Source of the DNA: a virus
Reading direction: 5' to 3' (one strand)
Length of the DNA: 64,000 bases
Virus record (IMG/VR): IMGVR_UViG_3300006175_000002
Span: 39,390 to 103,389 of that record
Positions 1 to 6,787 of this stretch are shown in pieces (position 1 is the stretch's first letter; each line of letters opens with the position of its first letter). The notes under the pieces were generated by a model. The model was given only the letters and a program-made list of their open reading frames with translations, was not told the DNA's origin and did no database searches. Both the position numbers and the translations under genes were made by a program.

Positions 1-131
1 ACTACCACTCCGATGGGCTGCGCGGCCCGTATCGGATTTGTGTGGAGCCGTCGCAGGGTTGCTACCAGGGCAACGGGTTCATGGTTCACAACTCGGCCAC
101 GTGCCAGTGCGTTCGGAGGCGATCGCGGTGA
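1..131 (+). CDS. C-terminal end of an intein-containing protein (truncated by the window edge)
   Basis: An open frame enters from the left edge and stops at the TGA at 129-131, leaving 42 residues. The visible sequence ends its intein part with GCYQGNGFMVHN followed by Ser. This matches the C-terminal splice block of inteins: a small hydrophobic strand, the penultimate His, the terminal Asn, then a nucleophile. Splicing would therefore occur after base 92. Only 12 residues of the C-terminal extein remain, with a Cys-x-Cys pair and a basic tail, so the host protein cannot be named. The stop overlaps the next start in GTGA, which suggests coupled translation. The intein call is firm; the extein is unknown. 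Confidence 0.7.
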   Translation, partial: YHSDGLRGPYRICVEPSQGCYQGNGFMVHNSATCQCVRRRSR

Positions 132-400
132 GCCAGGATCGGGAGATTCGTAACGTCTCAGTGTCGATCTTCGTGCAGGCTCGGGACGGTTGGTACCGGT
201 GGACCTGCAACCGGTGCGGCTACCGGTCAGACCCGGAGCCCGGCGACGGCAGTTCGGCCACGCAGGCGGTCATGGCGCACTACGAACCGCCCGGCTGCCC
301 GGGGCCGCTGCCATTCGCGCCGCCCTCCGTAAAGCCGTGGCGCGCCTGGCTGAATCGGCTGTTCGACCGCCTCGACCACTGGTTGGGGCTGCCGTCATGA
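128..400 (+). CDS. Small protein with a CxxC zinc-knuckle-like motif, unknown function
   Basis: The 90-residue product starts at GTG 128, chosen because GGAGG lies just upstream at about 116 and because the start overlaps the preceding stop in GTGA. The N-terminal half contains a WTCNRCGYRSD segment, a Cys-x2-Cys pair of the zinc-ribbon type, and a second Cys follows in PPGCPGP. The C-terminus is Trp-rich and amphipathic. Nothing in it identifies a known enzyme. It sits between an intein-bearing gene and a helix-turn-helix gene, all overlapping by 4 bp, so it is probably part of one plus-strand operon that continues to the left. Confidence 0.55.
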   Translation: MSQDREIRNVSVSIFVQARDGWYRWTCNRCGYRSDPEPGDGSSATQAVMAHYEPPGCPGPLPFAPPSVKPWRAWLNRLFDRLDHWLGLPS

Positions 401-699
401 CCGCCGTCGTTCAGGTCAACGTCCCAGCCCTGTACGCCGCCCTCGACCAGACGCGGGAGCAACGCGGCCTCACCTGGCGGCAAGTCGCGATCCAATTACA
501 AATCAGCCCGTCCACGTTCAGCCGCATGTCCGAGGGCGGCAAACCCTCAGCGGACATCTTCGTGTCATTGACATCATGGCTGCGTCAGCCGGCGGAAACG
601 TTCACGATCGGCTCAGTCGACCCGAGTGCTACCAGTAGTGTCGGCGCCCACCGACCGGGCGACCGACCGAACCCAACACGAACAGTACCCCGCCGATGA
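397..699 (+). CDS. Small Cro/C1-like helix-turn-helix DNA-binding protein
   Basis: The 100-residue product starts in an ATGA overlap with the preceding gene. Residues about 9-55 (ALDQTREQRGLTWRQVAIQL and on through ISPSTFSRMSEG) fit the helical pattern of a Cro/C1 or XRE-type helix-turn-helix, with the turn at QLQIS and the recognition helix PSTFSRM. The C-terminal 40 residues are polar and look disordered. It is the last gene of the plus-strand group and converges on the minus-strand virion operon; the two coding regions overlap tail to tail for about 70 bp. A local regulator is likely, but its target is unknown. Confidence 0.65.
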   Translation: MTAVVQVNVPALYAALDQTREQRGLTWRQVAIQLQISPSTFSRMSEGGKPSADIFVSLTSWLRQPAETFTIGSVDPSATSSVGAHRPGDRPNPTRTVPRR

Positions 700-784
700 T
701 CAGCAGGATCACCCCGATAGTCCAGAAGATCGGAATCCCGAGCAGGAACCCGATCACCATGAGGATGATACCGAGAGTGATCAC
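629..784 (-). CDS. Small membrane protein resembling the DUF6131 family
   Basis: The 51-residue product starts at GTG 784, with AAGGGGAAGG just upstream. The sequence is almost entirely hydrophobic, with two transmembrane stretches (LGIILMVIGFLLGIPIFW and IGVILLIIGGVLFVLG) and a short basic tail, VGRPVGGRRHYW. The pattern of two Leu/Ile helices followed by GRPVGGRRHYW is one I recognise from small actinobacterial and actinophage proteins annotated DUF6131; no function is established. It is the last gene of the virion operon, next to a second membrane protein, a place where lysis proteins are often found. A lysis role is inference only. Confidence 0.6.
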   Translation of the reverse strand: MITLGIILMVIGFLLGIPIFWTIGVILLIIGGVLFVLGSVGRPVGGRRHYW

Positions 785-805
785 AACTGGCCTTCCCCTT
801 GCGTC

Positions 806-1162
806 TTACTTGCCCAGCGTGCGGATACCGATAGCTATAGCCAGAAGCGCAGCCAACCCCGCTATCACCGCCAGCAGCTTCTGCACCGGCGACCACGTCC
901 GTTCCACCTGCGCCCGACGGGCCTCGTCGGCGTCCTTCAACGCCTTCGCGGTCGCGATCACCGTCGCCGCGTTCGCCTCAGCCTGATCCGCGAGGCGTTG
1001 CACCGCCAACGTCAACTCATGCATCTCGCGGGCAATATCGGCCAACGAACCGTTGATGGCTGCGAAGTGCTCGTCGTGGCCGGCGAGACGAGTCGCGATC
1101 TCGCCGGCCACCACTCCCGCTTCATGGCCCCGACCGTAGGCGTCCTCGTCGCTGGCTGTCAC
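806..1162 (-). CDS. Coiled-coil protein with a C-terminal membrane anchor, holin-like
   Basis: The 118-residue product starts at GTG 1162, which overlaps the upstream stop in GTGA. The central part, from about residue 25 to 85, is an Ala/Glu/Leu-rich helix with coiled-coil character. It is followed by one clear transmembrane segment near the end (VQKLLAVIAGLAALLAIAIG) and a short basic tail. Small proteins with a long soluble helix and a single C-terminal anchor occur as holins or holin-associated proteins near the end of phage structural operons. No lysin is visible in this window, so the lysis role is not proven. Confidence 0.5.
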   Translation of the reverse strand: MTASDEDAYGRGHEAGVVAGEIATRLAGHDEHFAAINGSLADIAREMHELTLAVQRLADQAEANAATVIATAKALKDADEARRAQVERTWSPVQKLLAVIAGLAALLAIAIGIRTLGK

Positions 1163-1668
1163 GCCTGGATCTCCTCGACGATTTCGCACGTGATCGCCGC
1201 GTCGTACCGCCACAACGCCTGATCCGCGACAGCCCGCGGCGGCGGCATCGTCGACGACAACCGCTCACCGACGGCCAGCAGTTGCGACAGTTGCCCGGTC
1301 ACCGGATCCATCGCATGGTCCGCGGCCTGGACCAGCGGCGCGTTCCGCAGCACCGCACACACAAAATCCACAATGGACGGGAACTGAAGGTCGACGTTGG
1401 GTTCGTCGAACTGCCCGAACCACAACAACCACACGTCGATCTGCCACGTCAACTCTTTCAACCCGCCGGAGGACAGGACACCCGGCCGGGCCCGCGGGAC
1501 CGCCTTACGCACCTCGTCGTGGTGGGAGCCGTAAATGTAGGCACCAGCGTTCGCGGAGTCGTTGGCCGGCAACGGCATGATGAACGCCTCCAGCTGGCCG
1601 AGGCCGAGCGGAAGGTTCAAGCCGTTCAGTTGCGTGTACAGGTACTGCTGGCAGGTGTTGAGCGGCAT
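1159..1668 (-). CDS. Probable head-tail joining / tail terminator-like protein
   Basis: This is a 169-residue soluble protein in the head-to-tail region of the virion operon. It alternates predicted strands and helices and contains a segment DVDLQFPSIVDFVCAVLRNA-like in style, as seen in small head-completion and tail-terminator proteins that form rings at the neck. I see no catalytic motif. Its position directly after the connector-like gene at 1892-2845 and before the small membrane proteins supports a neck role. Identification rests on position and size rather than on a clear family match. Confidence 0.4.
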   Translation of the reverse strand: MPLNTCQQYLYTQLNGLNLPLGLGQLEAFIMPLPANDSANAGAYIYGSHHDEVRKAVPRARPGVLSSGGLKELTWQIDVWLLWFGQFDEPNVDLQFPSIVDFVCAVLRNAPLVQAADHAMDPVTGQLSQLLAVGERLSSTMPPPRAVADQALWRYDAAITCEIVEEIQA

Positions 1669-1733
1669 GGGTGGGCTACCCCCTTCGGCTCCTGGGCTTC
1701 CACCCGGTACGAGCTATCCAATCTCTCGTTGCC

Positions 1734-1871
1734 TTACGCGCGCACGTTCGACATGAACGGCCACCTCTTGGAAGAATGTAAGTATTCTCCGTGTCGTAGG
1801 GGTGGCCTTGGGGGCAGTGAGTCTTCCGACTGTTGTTGCCCCACGGGGAAACTCCGCGGTCGGTGTTTCAT
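1734..1871 (-). CDS. Possible small protein, weak
   Basis: A 45-residue frame lies in the 223-bp gap between two structural genes. The product is polar and Pro/Arg/Ser-rich, with no domain. The gap has lower GC than its surroundings. No convincing ribosome binding site precedes the ATG. It may be noncoding spacer; I record it because the gap is otherwise empty. Confidence 0.2.
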   Translation of the reverse strand: MKHRPRSFPVGQQQSEDSLPPRPPLRHGEYLHSSKRWPFMSNVRA

Positions 1872-1891
1872 GGGCCCTTGCGACAGGTTCT

Positions 1892-2845
1892 CTACAAAAA
1901 CCTGCCGTAGCTGTGTATGAGTTCGTACGCGAGCTTCATCAACTGCTCCGCGGTCTGCGGGCCCCCGCCGGCCGCGCCACCCGACGTGGACTGCACCACT
2001 GTTGCCGTCGACCCCCGCTGCAACGCCTGCGCCACCGCGATGTAGATCGCCGCCTGCATCAGGCCCTCAGGCATCGTCGTCACCAGAACGCCCGGGTCGT
2101 GGGGGAACGCGGTCGCGGTCGCCAGCGTCAGCGTCCCCGGACCAGATGAGGCGCCCGTGGTCGTCGGTGTCACCGCCGACACGGTTACGAACTCCTGGGA
2201 CCCGCCCACGTCGTAGATGTTTGCCCCGGCCCCGGCTGCCCATCCGACGATGTCCGAGACAGTCAGCGACGTTGCCCCGACAGCCGCCGCCGCGGTCAGG
2301 GAGGTGTGCGGCCATCCGGACGTGTACGTGACCTCGATCGTGATGCCCTGCCGGCCACCCCACCACCACGACAGCCAGCCCGGTGCGACGAGGATCGCTT
2401 GCCCGCCGTCACCAGCCGCCGACGGGGCTACCCCGCTGATCGGCTGCTCGGGGCGGAACTGGTCGGCGGGGATCGTCTGCCACTGCGGCGGGAACGCCCC
2501 GGTGGGGGTCGACCGGCCGCTGACGATGCCGGTGACCGGGGTGGCGGAGGTGAGGAGCCGCCCAACCCCCGTGTTGACGTTGACGTTGCAGCGGAACGAG
2601 CCGGGCCCGACGAACGTTTCCACGTTCAGCGCCGCCCGCAGCACCTGGTTCGCGTTCGACTCGAGGATCGCGCTGGCGCGGGCGCAGATGTTCATCTGCT
2701 CGTTCAGTTGCTGCTCTGTGGTGGCGCCGCGGTTGGGGATCGTGGCCCAACTGATCCCGGTCACCGACGCGCGGAGCACCGCTGGTGTGATGTAGGGGGT
2801 GCTGGGGCCGATGATCGCTACCCCGGCGGGGTTGTCCGTGCCCAC
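1892..2845 (-). CDS. Putative head-tail connector / adaptor protein
   Basis: The product has 317 residues and lies two genes after the capsid group, where phages normally place the gp6-like adaptor. The N-terminal third is helical (AVLRASVTG, QLNEQMNICARASAILESNANQ), and the C-terminal third is also helical (EGLMQAAIYIAVAQALQR ... QTAEQLMKLAYELIHSYGRFL). Between them is a Gly/Thr/Val-rich insertion of roughly 150 residues (TAAAAVGATSLTVSD and following) that looks like a beta-sandwich. Such helical adaptors form a dodecameric ring under the portal. The insertion could be a surface domain. The connector role is inferred from position and architecture. Confidence 0.5.
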   Translation of the reverse strand: MGTDNPAGVAIIGPSTPYITPAVLRASVTGISWATIPNRGATTEQQLNEQMNICARASAILESNANQVLRAALNVETFVGPGSFRCNVNVNTGVGRLLTSATPVTGIVSGRSTPTGAFPPQWQTIPADQFRPEQPISGVAPSAAGDGGQAILVAPGWLSWWWGGRQGITIEVTYTSGWPHTSLTAAAAVGATSLTVSDIVGWAAGAGANIYDVGGSQEFVTVSAVTPTTTGASSGPGTLTLATATAFPHDPGVLVTTMPEGLMQAAIYIAVAQALQRGSTATVVQSTSGGAAGGGPQTAEQLMKLAYELIHSYGRFL

Positions 2846-2875
2846 AGCACACCTCCCTCGTTGGCTCGTTGCAGG

Positions 2876-3373
2876 TCAGGGCCGGGTACGTGGCCGGCCT
2901 GGGCCGCGCTTCTCCGGCACGCTGTCCGCAGGTACGTCGGACCCGTCGTCGCCGACCGGCTGCGTGGCTGTATCCGCCTGGCTGGCCAGCAGCATCCCGG
3001 TCAGCGCTGCCCGTTCCTCTGACGACAGGGCCGCGATCTGGGCCAGCAGCGACGGCGCCTCAGCCGGCGCCTGCGAGCCGGTGATCTTCGCGAACTCGGC
3101 GGCGAGGGAGCTGGGGTCGCCCCACGTGCGGTTGCGGCGCCGGTCCGCGTCCCGCTCCGCCCGCTCCGTCTCCGCGATCTCGTCCGGGGTGAGGGCCACC
3201 CCTTCCGGGGTCACCGCGGCGCCGGTCTTCATCGCCAGGATGATCGGCTCACACTTCTCGCACACGACTTCGCCGCGCTCGCCGGCGGGTCCGCCGTCGT
3301 GGGGTTCGCCGCAGCCGCCCCGCTCGACGGGGACGGTGATGCTCAGGTGATCGGTGGGTAGGAAGACGCTCAC
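2876..3373 (-). CDS. Conserved-looking virion-operon protein with a CxxC motif
   Basis: The 165-residue product starts at GTG 3373, overlapping the preceding stop in GTGA. Cys/His residues CGEPHDGG and CEKC near residues 25-50 suggest a metal site. The middle is acidic and helical (LTPDEIAETERAERDADRRR), and the tail is a Lys/Arg/Pro-rich sequence ending GPGRPRTRP, which resembles an AT-hook and could contact DNA. It lies between a zinc-finger-bearing small gene and the connector gene. A chaperone or head-completion role is possible; I do not recognise the family. Confidence 0.5.
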   Translation of the reverse strand: MSVFLPTDHLSITVPVERGGCGEPHDGGPAGERGEVVCEKCEPIILAMKTGAAVTPEGVALTPDEIAETERAERDADRRRNRTWGDPSSLAAEFAKITGSQAPAEAPSLLAQIAALSSEERAALTGMLLASQADTATQPVGDDGSDVPADSVPEKRGPGRPRTRP

Positions 3374-3654
3374 GTCGACTCCTCCAGTGTTGTGGCGGCG
3401 CCGCAGCGTCCGCAGATCTTCGTCCATACGTTCCATAGCCGCGCCGGTTGGCACGACCGGCACCACCGGCCCCGGCGGGTACCGAGGTGGTGCTGTTCCC
3501 TCGCCACGATCACCCCGGAGCCCTGGTACCAGGACTTCTGGATCGTGTCCACGTGCCGGTCGGCGACCTGCACAGTGCCACGCCGGTCAGCGTCGTAGCG
3601 GCGCCCGTCCGGGAAGTCGATACCGGTGCAACCCGGCGGCAACGCCACCCGCAT
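3370..3654 (-). CDS. Small head-region protein with a C-terminal four-Cys zinc finger
   Basis: This is a 94-residue protein. Its N-terminus (MRVALPPGCTGIDFPDGRRY) matches a pattern common in small actinophage proteins encoded just after the decoration genes: a strand, then 'PDG.RYDADR.G.V.V', then a helix. The C-terminal 35 residues contain CRSC and CGRC pairs separated by about 15 residues, which makes a treble-clef or zinc-ribbon finger likely. The final TGA overlaps the next GTG start. Its exact role is not known; its position suggests a structural or assembly function. Confidence 0.5.
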   Translation of the reverse strand: MRVALPPGCTGIDFPDGRRYDADRRGTVQVADRHVDTIQKSWYQGSGVIVAREQHHLGTRRGRWCRSCQPARLWNVWTKICGRCGAATTLEEST

Positions 3655-3679
3655 AGTTCTCTCCTCCTCTGAGAAGCGG

Positions 3680-3949
3680 TCAGGTCTGGAGCACGCTGAC
3701 TGTGGATGTACTCGACGCCGTGATGGCGTACAACGCGTCGCCCGGGTAGAGGGGAATGTTGACGCTGGACGAGGTGGCCAGCGAATAGCCGGTCCCCGAC
3801 GCGACGTGCGCGCCGCCGAGGAGAACAGCGGTGCCGGAGCCGTTGGCGACGAGGACGTTGCCGACCGGCCCAGGCGCCGAAGAGTTCGGCACCTGGGCCA
3901 GCAGCACGGCTGTCGTGCCCACGGTGTACTGCTGCGACCCGACAGCCAT
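3680..3949 (-). CDS. Small beta-rich structural protein, decoration or fibre-like
   Basis: The product has 89 residues and is composed almost entirely of Val/Ala/Gly/Ser/Thr strands (VGNVLVANGSGTAVLLGG, TGYSLATSSSVNIPLYPGDALYAIT). No Cys, catalytic motif or signal peptide is present. The composition and the C-terminal 'PGDALYAITASSTSTVSVLQ' resemble small beta-sandwich proteins that sit on phage heads or tail tips. It follows another beta-rich gene by 5 bp. Decoration protein is the likeliest role, inferred from composition and neighbours. Confidence 0.45.
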   Translation of the reverse strand: MAVGSQQYTVGTTAVLLAQVPNSSAPGPVGNVLVANGSGTAVLLGGAHVASGTGYSLATSSSVNIPLYPGDALYAITASSTSTVSVLQT

Positions 3950-3954
3950 CGACG

Positions 3955-4491
3955 TCAGCCGACCAGTCGGCCGATGAGCTGCGCGGCGTACACGGAGCTG
4001 GCGGTGGCGTTACCGACCGCGTTCACCGTCACCGACGTGGACCCGTCCAGCACCGCAATGACTGGCCCGAACGGCACCGACCCGACCGCGCCGGTGGTGC
4101 TGATCAGACCGAACGGGATGTTCGTCAGAAGGGTCGTGGAACCCTTCTTGAGGTTGAAGTTGTGAGAGTCGGCGGCGACGACGGTGGTACCTGAGATTGC
4201 CAGGGTGCCGCTGATCTCGTACGTGCCCGCCGCCGGTGTGGTCAGCGTGGCAATGGCGGTACCGGCGGTCGGTGCCGCCGCGGTCGCGCTGTTCTGGACG
4301 GTGGCGGCCTGGTCGCGGTACTGGCCGACCCCGGCGTAGAACACGCCACCGCTGGCGCCGATCGACTTGACCGCGTTCCCGGACGTGTCCGACTCCGCGA
4401 CCAGTGCGGCGGTGATCCCCGCCGCCGGCTGAATGAAGCCACCTGTGACTGGGCTGTCTGAGCCCTGTGCGATGAAATTGGTGTTGGCCAT
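3955..4491 (-). CDS. Putative head decoration / fibre protein
   Basis: The 178-residue protein starts MANTNFIAQG and consists of short Gly/Ala/Thr/Val strands throughout. Segments such as AAGTYEISGTLAISGTTVVAADSHNFNLKKGSTTLL have the C1q/TNF-like style of collar, fibre and decoration proteins. It lies 2 bp from a smaller beta-rich gene and downstream of the major capsid gene, the usual place for decoration proteins. There is no enzymatic motif. I infer a surface structural role. Confidence 0.5.
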   Translation of the reverse strand: MANTNFIAQGSDSPVTGGFIQPAAGITAALVAESDTSGNAVKSIGASGGVFYAGVGQYRDQAATVQNSATAAAPTAGTAIATLTTPAAGTYEISGTLAISGTTVVAADSHNFNLKKGSTTLLTNIPFGLISTTGAVGSVPFGPVIAVLDGSTSVTVNAVGNATASSVYAAQLIGRLVG

Positions 4492-4492
4492 G

Positions 4493-4792
4493 TTACGCCG
4501 CCAACACTGCGGTCGTCGCGACCGTGATCGAGATCGGTGCCGTCAGCGACGTGTCCGCCCTGATGACATCCGTCACGATCGACTGCGTGAGCTGGTTCGC
4601 CGCACGGATCGTTGTCTGCGGCCAGTAGATCGTGACCGTGCCCGACGCGTTCGTTGCCGTCGCGTTCGTGTCCGATACCGACAGGATCGGTAGTCCGTTG
4701 AACTTCGCGGCGATCGTGTCCCCGTCACCGCTGGACGCGGCCACGACTGTGACGACTGTGCGCCACGTGGCCGTCCCCGAAATCAAACTCAT
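4493..4792 (-). CDS. Small structural protein downstream of the major capsid gene
   Basis: The product has 99 residues, rich in Thr/Ala/Val with alternating strand character, and no Cys. It is the first gene after the hairpin at 4824-4858 that follows the capsid gene. A Ser/Asp-rich loop is followed by VTIYWPQTTIRAANQLTQSIV, a strand-helix pattern. The family is unknown to me; a head accessory role is inferred from gene order. Confidence 0.4.
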   Translation of the reverse strand: MSLISGTATWRTVVTVVAASSGDGDTIAAKFNGLPILSVSDTNATATNASGTVTIYWPQTTIRAANQLTQSIVTDVIRADTSLTAPISITVATTAVLAA

Positions 4793-4823
4793 GGTTCCTC
4801 ACTTCGCATTTTGCCCGCCCACA

Positions 4824-4858
4824 CCGGCACGGCCCGCTTTCCAGACGGGCCGCGCCGG
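4824..4858 (-). terminator. Strong hairpin between the major capsid gene and the next structural gene
   Basis: A 13-bp stem with one G-T wobble (CCGGCACGGCCCG against CGGGCCGCGCCGG) closes a 9-base loop in the 94-bp gap after the capsid gene. No T-run follows on the minus strand, so it may reduce read-through or stabilise the capsid mRNA rather than stop transcription fully. Confidence 0.5.
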
Positions 4859-4886
4859 CAATGGCTGTTTGGTGTGTGGGGACGGT

Positions 4887-6761
4887 TCAGGACCAGGTGC
4901 CGGTCGACCCGGAACGGTCGCTGGCCTGGATGCCCTGAAGGATCGCCGAGTACTGCGGCGCGTTCGCAACGACCGCGCCGTAGGTGAACATCGAGTACCG
5001 GAACGTCGCGTCGATGACCGGCCACGAGATCGACAGGTAGTCCTGGACCAGGTTCACCTCGAACGCGTTGCCCACGTTCGACCAGCCGAACGGCAGGTTG
5101 TACGACATCAGCAGAACGGTGCCCTGCGGGAACCACGGGTGGACCAGGATCCGCACAATGCTGCGCGTAACCGGGTTGACGAACTCGCTGACCGCCGCAC
5201 CAGCCCGGACGCCGGGGGTGTCGGTCGGCTGAATGAACAGCCGGTAGTTCGTCGCGTTGCCCGACTGCACGATGTCGTCGGAGAGACGCATGATGTCGCC
5301 GCCCTCACCGACCAACTCGGCCGGGTCGGCGCGGAACGCGCCGGAGCCGTCGTAGACACCCTTCAACGCGTTGTTGATGACCGAAATGCCGAGGGTGTCG
5401 CCCACGGACTGGTTGATGTAGCCGCCCTGCCAACCGGTCGGGTAGATGTTCCCCGCCGAGTGACCGGAAATGACCGACACCAAGCCCTCCTGGCTGTACG
5501 CCGAAGAGGTACCTGTGTCCGACGACGGGGCCAGCGTGCCGGTGGTTGGTACCGCACCCTGCAAGGTGTAGTTCAAACCGCCGACCTTGGACACCATGAT
5601 GTGGTAGGTGCTTGCCGCCGGGGCCGAACCCACCGACACGTAGATGTTGTACCAAAGCGCCCCGGCGACCGGTGCGATCTGCACATCCACCACGCTCGTG
5701 CCGGACGTCACGGACGACGCGGCAGCAGCAGTCGACACCGCAGTCTCGCCGAACCATGTGGCGGCCGACACCTTGACGTCGAGGATGTTGCTCGTGATCG
5801 TGCCCGACAGCGCCGTCTCACCGGAGTTCGCGGCGCGGGTTGTCACGGTCGGGGCCGAAGGAGTGGTCAGCGCGGTGGAGGTACCCGCGATGTCCATGTA
5901 CTCCTCGCCGAGCATGAACTCCTGCAAGAGGATGAGGTTCGCCAGGCCGGCGACGTCCTCGAAGCCCTGACCGGCGAACTGGGCCAGCCACGACACGTTC
6001 TCAGACAGACCGCTGAACCGGTACGGGACGAGGATGTTCACGGAGTCCTGCACACCCGATGGGGGCAGGTTCAACGGCCAGTTGTTCATGTTCGGTGAGC
6101 CGGACACCAGCTCGGGGATACCGAGGTTGACGACCTGACCACCGCTGGATCCGGTCTGGCTGCCGGAGATCCCGGTAACGACCTTCTCTTGGTACGAGGT
6201 GCCCTGACCCTGGGTGCGGGGCAGCTTGTTCCGGAACGGCGTGTACACCGGGTAGATCAGCCGGGTCGGTGCGACCAGGTTGTACGGCACGAGGCCGGTC
6301 GCGTTCGGGGCGGTGAGGGTGAAGTTCTTGCCGGTGAACTGCGTCAGTTGCTGCTGCAACTGGGCGGTCCACGCGTCCATCATGGCCTGCTGCGGCGTGT
6401 TCCCGAGGAACGACCCGAAGCCCTTCCGGAATTCGGGGGTGAGGGTCTTGTAGACCTCACCGGGCGCGGCGAGGCTGCTGCGGACCGCGGCCTTCCACGC
6501 CTTCTCGGCCCGCATCGCCCGGGAGAACACCTTCTCCGGGTCGGTGAGTGGCTGGTTCGCGCCGGGGTTGATACCGCCGACGTACGCCTTGTCGGTGACG
6601 GCGTACCCGGCACCCTTGACGAGGGTTGTCATGGCCTCGGTGAGGCGCTGCGCGGCGCGGCTGGGGGTGCCCGGGTCCTCACCGAACCCGCCGGTGATGG
6701 CGTAGTCGGGGTCCAGGCCGGTGGCCGCGGGCGCGACCACCGTTGCGACGTCTGTACTCAT
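4887..6761 (-). CDS. Major capsid protein with an inserted beta domain
   Basis: The 624-residue product starts at the ATG at 6761, preceded by GAAAGGG. Position (after the protease/scaffold gene) and the long mixed fold fit an HK97-type capsid protein of the large actinophage class. Residues 1-142 are helical and may act as a removable delta domain. Residues 143-162 (TGKNFTLTAPNATGLVPYNL) start the probable mature part and recur in the protease. About residues 297-418 form a Thr/Ser/Val-rich segment (TVTTRAANSGETALSG ... VQIAPVAGALWYNIYVSVGS) that looks like an inserted Ig or fibronectin-type domain exposed on the shell. The remaining C-terminal part is again capsid-like. Capsid identity is well supported by context; the insertion is a fold-level guess. 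Confidence 0.75.
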   Translation of the reverse strand: MSTDVATVVAPAATGLDPDYAITGGFGEDPGTPSRAAQRLTEAMTTLVKGAGYAVTDKAYVGGINPGANQPLTDPEKVFSRAMRAEKAWKAAVRSSLAAPGEVYKTLTPEFRKGFGSFLGNTPQQAMMDAWTAQLQQQLTQFTGKNFTLTAPNATGLVPYNLVAPTRLIYPVYTPFRNKLPRTQGQGTSYQEKVVTGISGSQTGSSGGQVVNLGIPELVSGSPNMNNWPLNLPPSGVQDSVNILVPYRFSGLSENVSWLAQFAGQGFEDVAGLANLILLQEFMLGEEYMDIAGTSTALTTPSAPTVTTRAANSGETALSGTITSNILDVKVSAATWFGETAVSTAAAASSVTSGTSVVDVQIAPVAGALWYNIYVSVGSAPAASTYHIMVSKVGGLNYTLQGAVPTTGTLAPSSDTGTSSAYSQEGLVSVISGHSAGNIYPTGWQGGYINQSVGDTLGISVINNALKGVYDGSGAFRADPAELVGEGGDIMRLSDDIVQSGNATNYRLFIQPTDTPGVRAGAAVSEFVNPVTRSIVRILVHPWFPQGTVLLMSYNLPFGWSNVGNAFEVNLVQDYLSISWPVIDATFRYSMFTYGAVVANAPQYSAILQGIQASDRSGSTGTWS

Positions 6762-6787
6762 GAAGTGCCCTTTCGGGTGCGCGTTCG

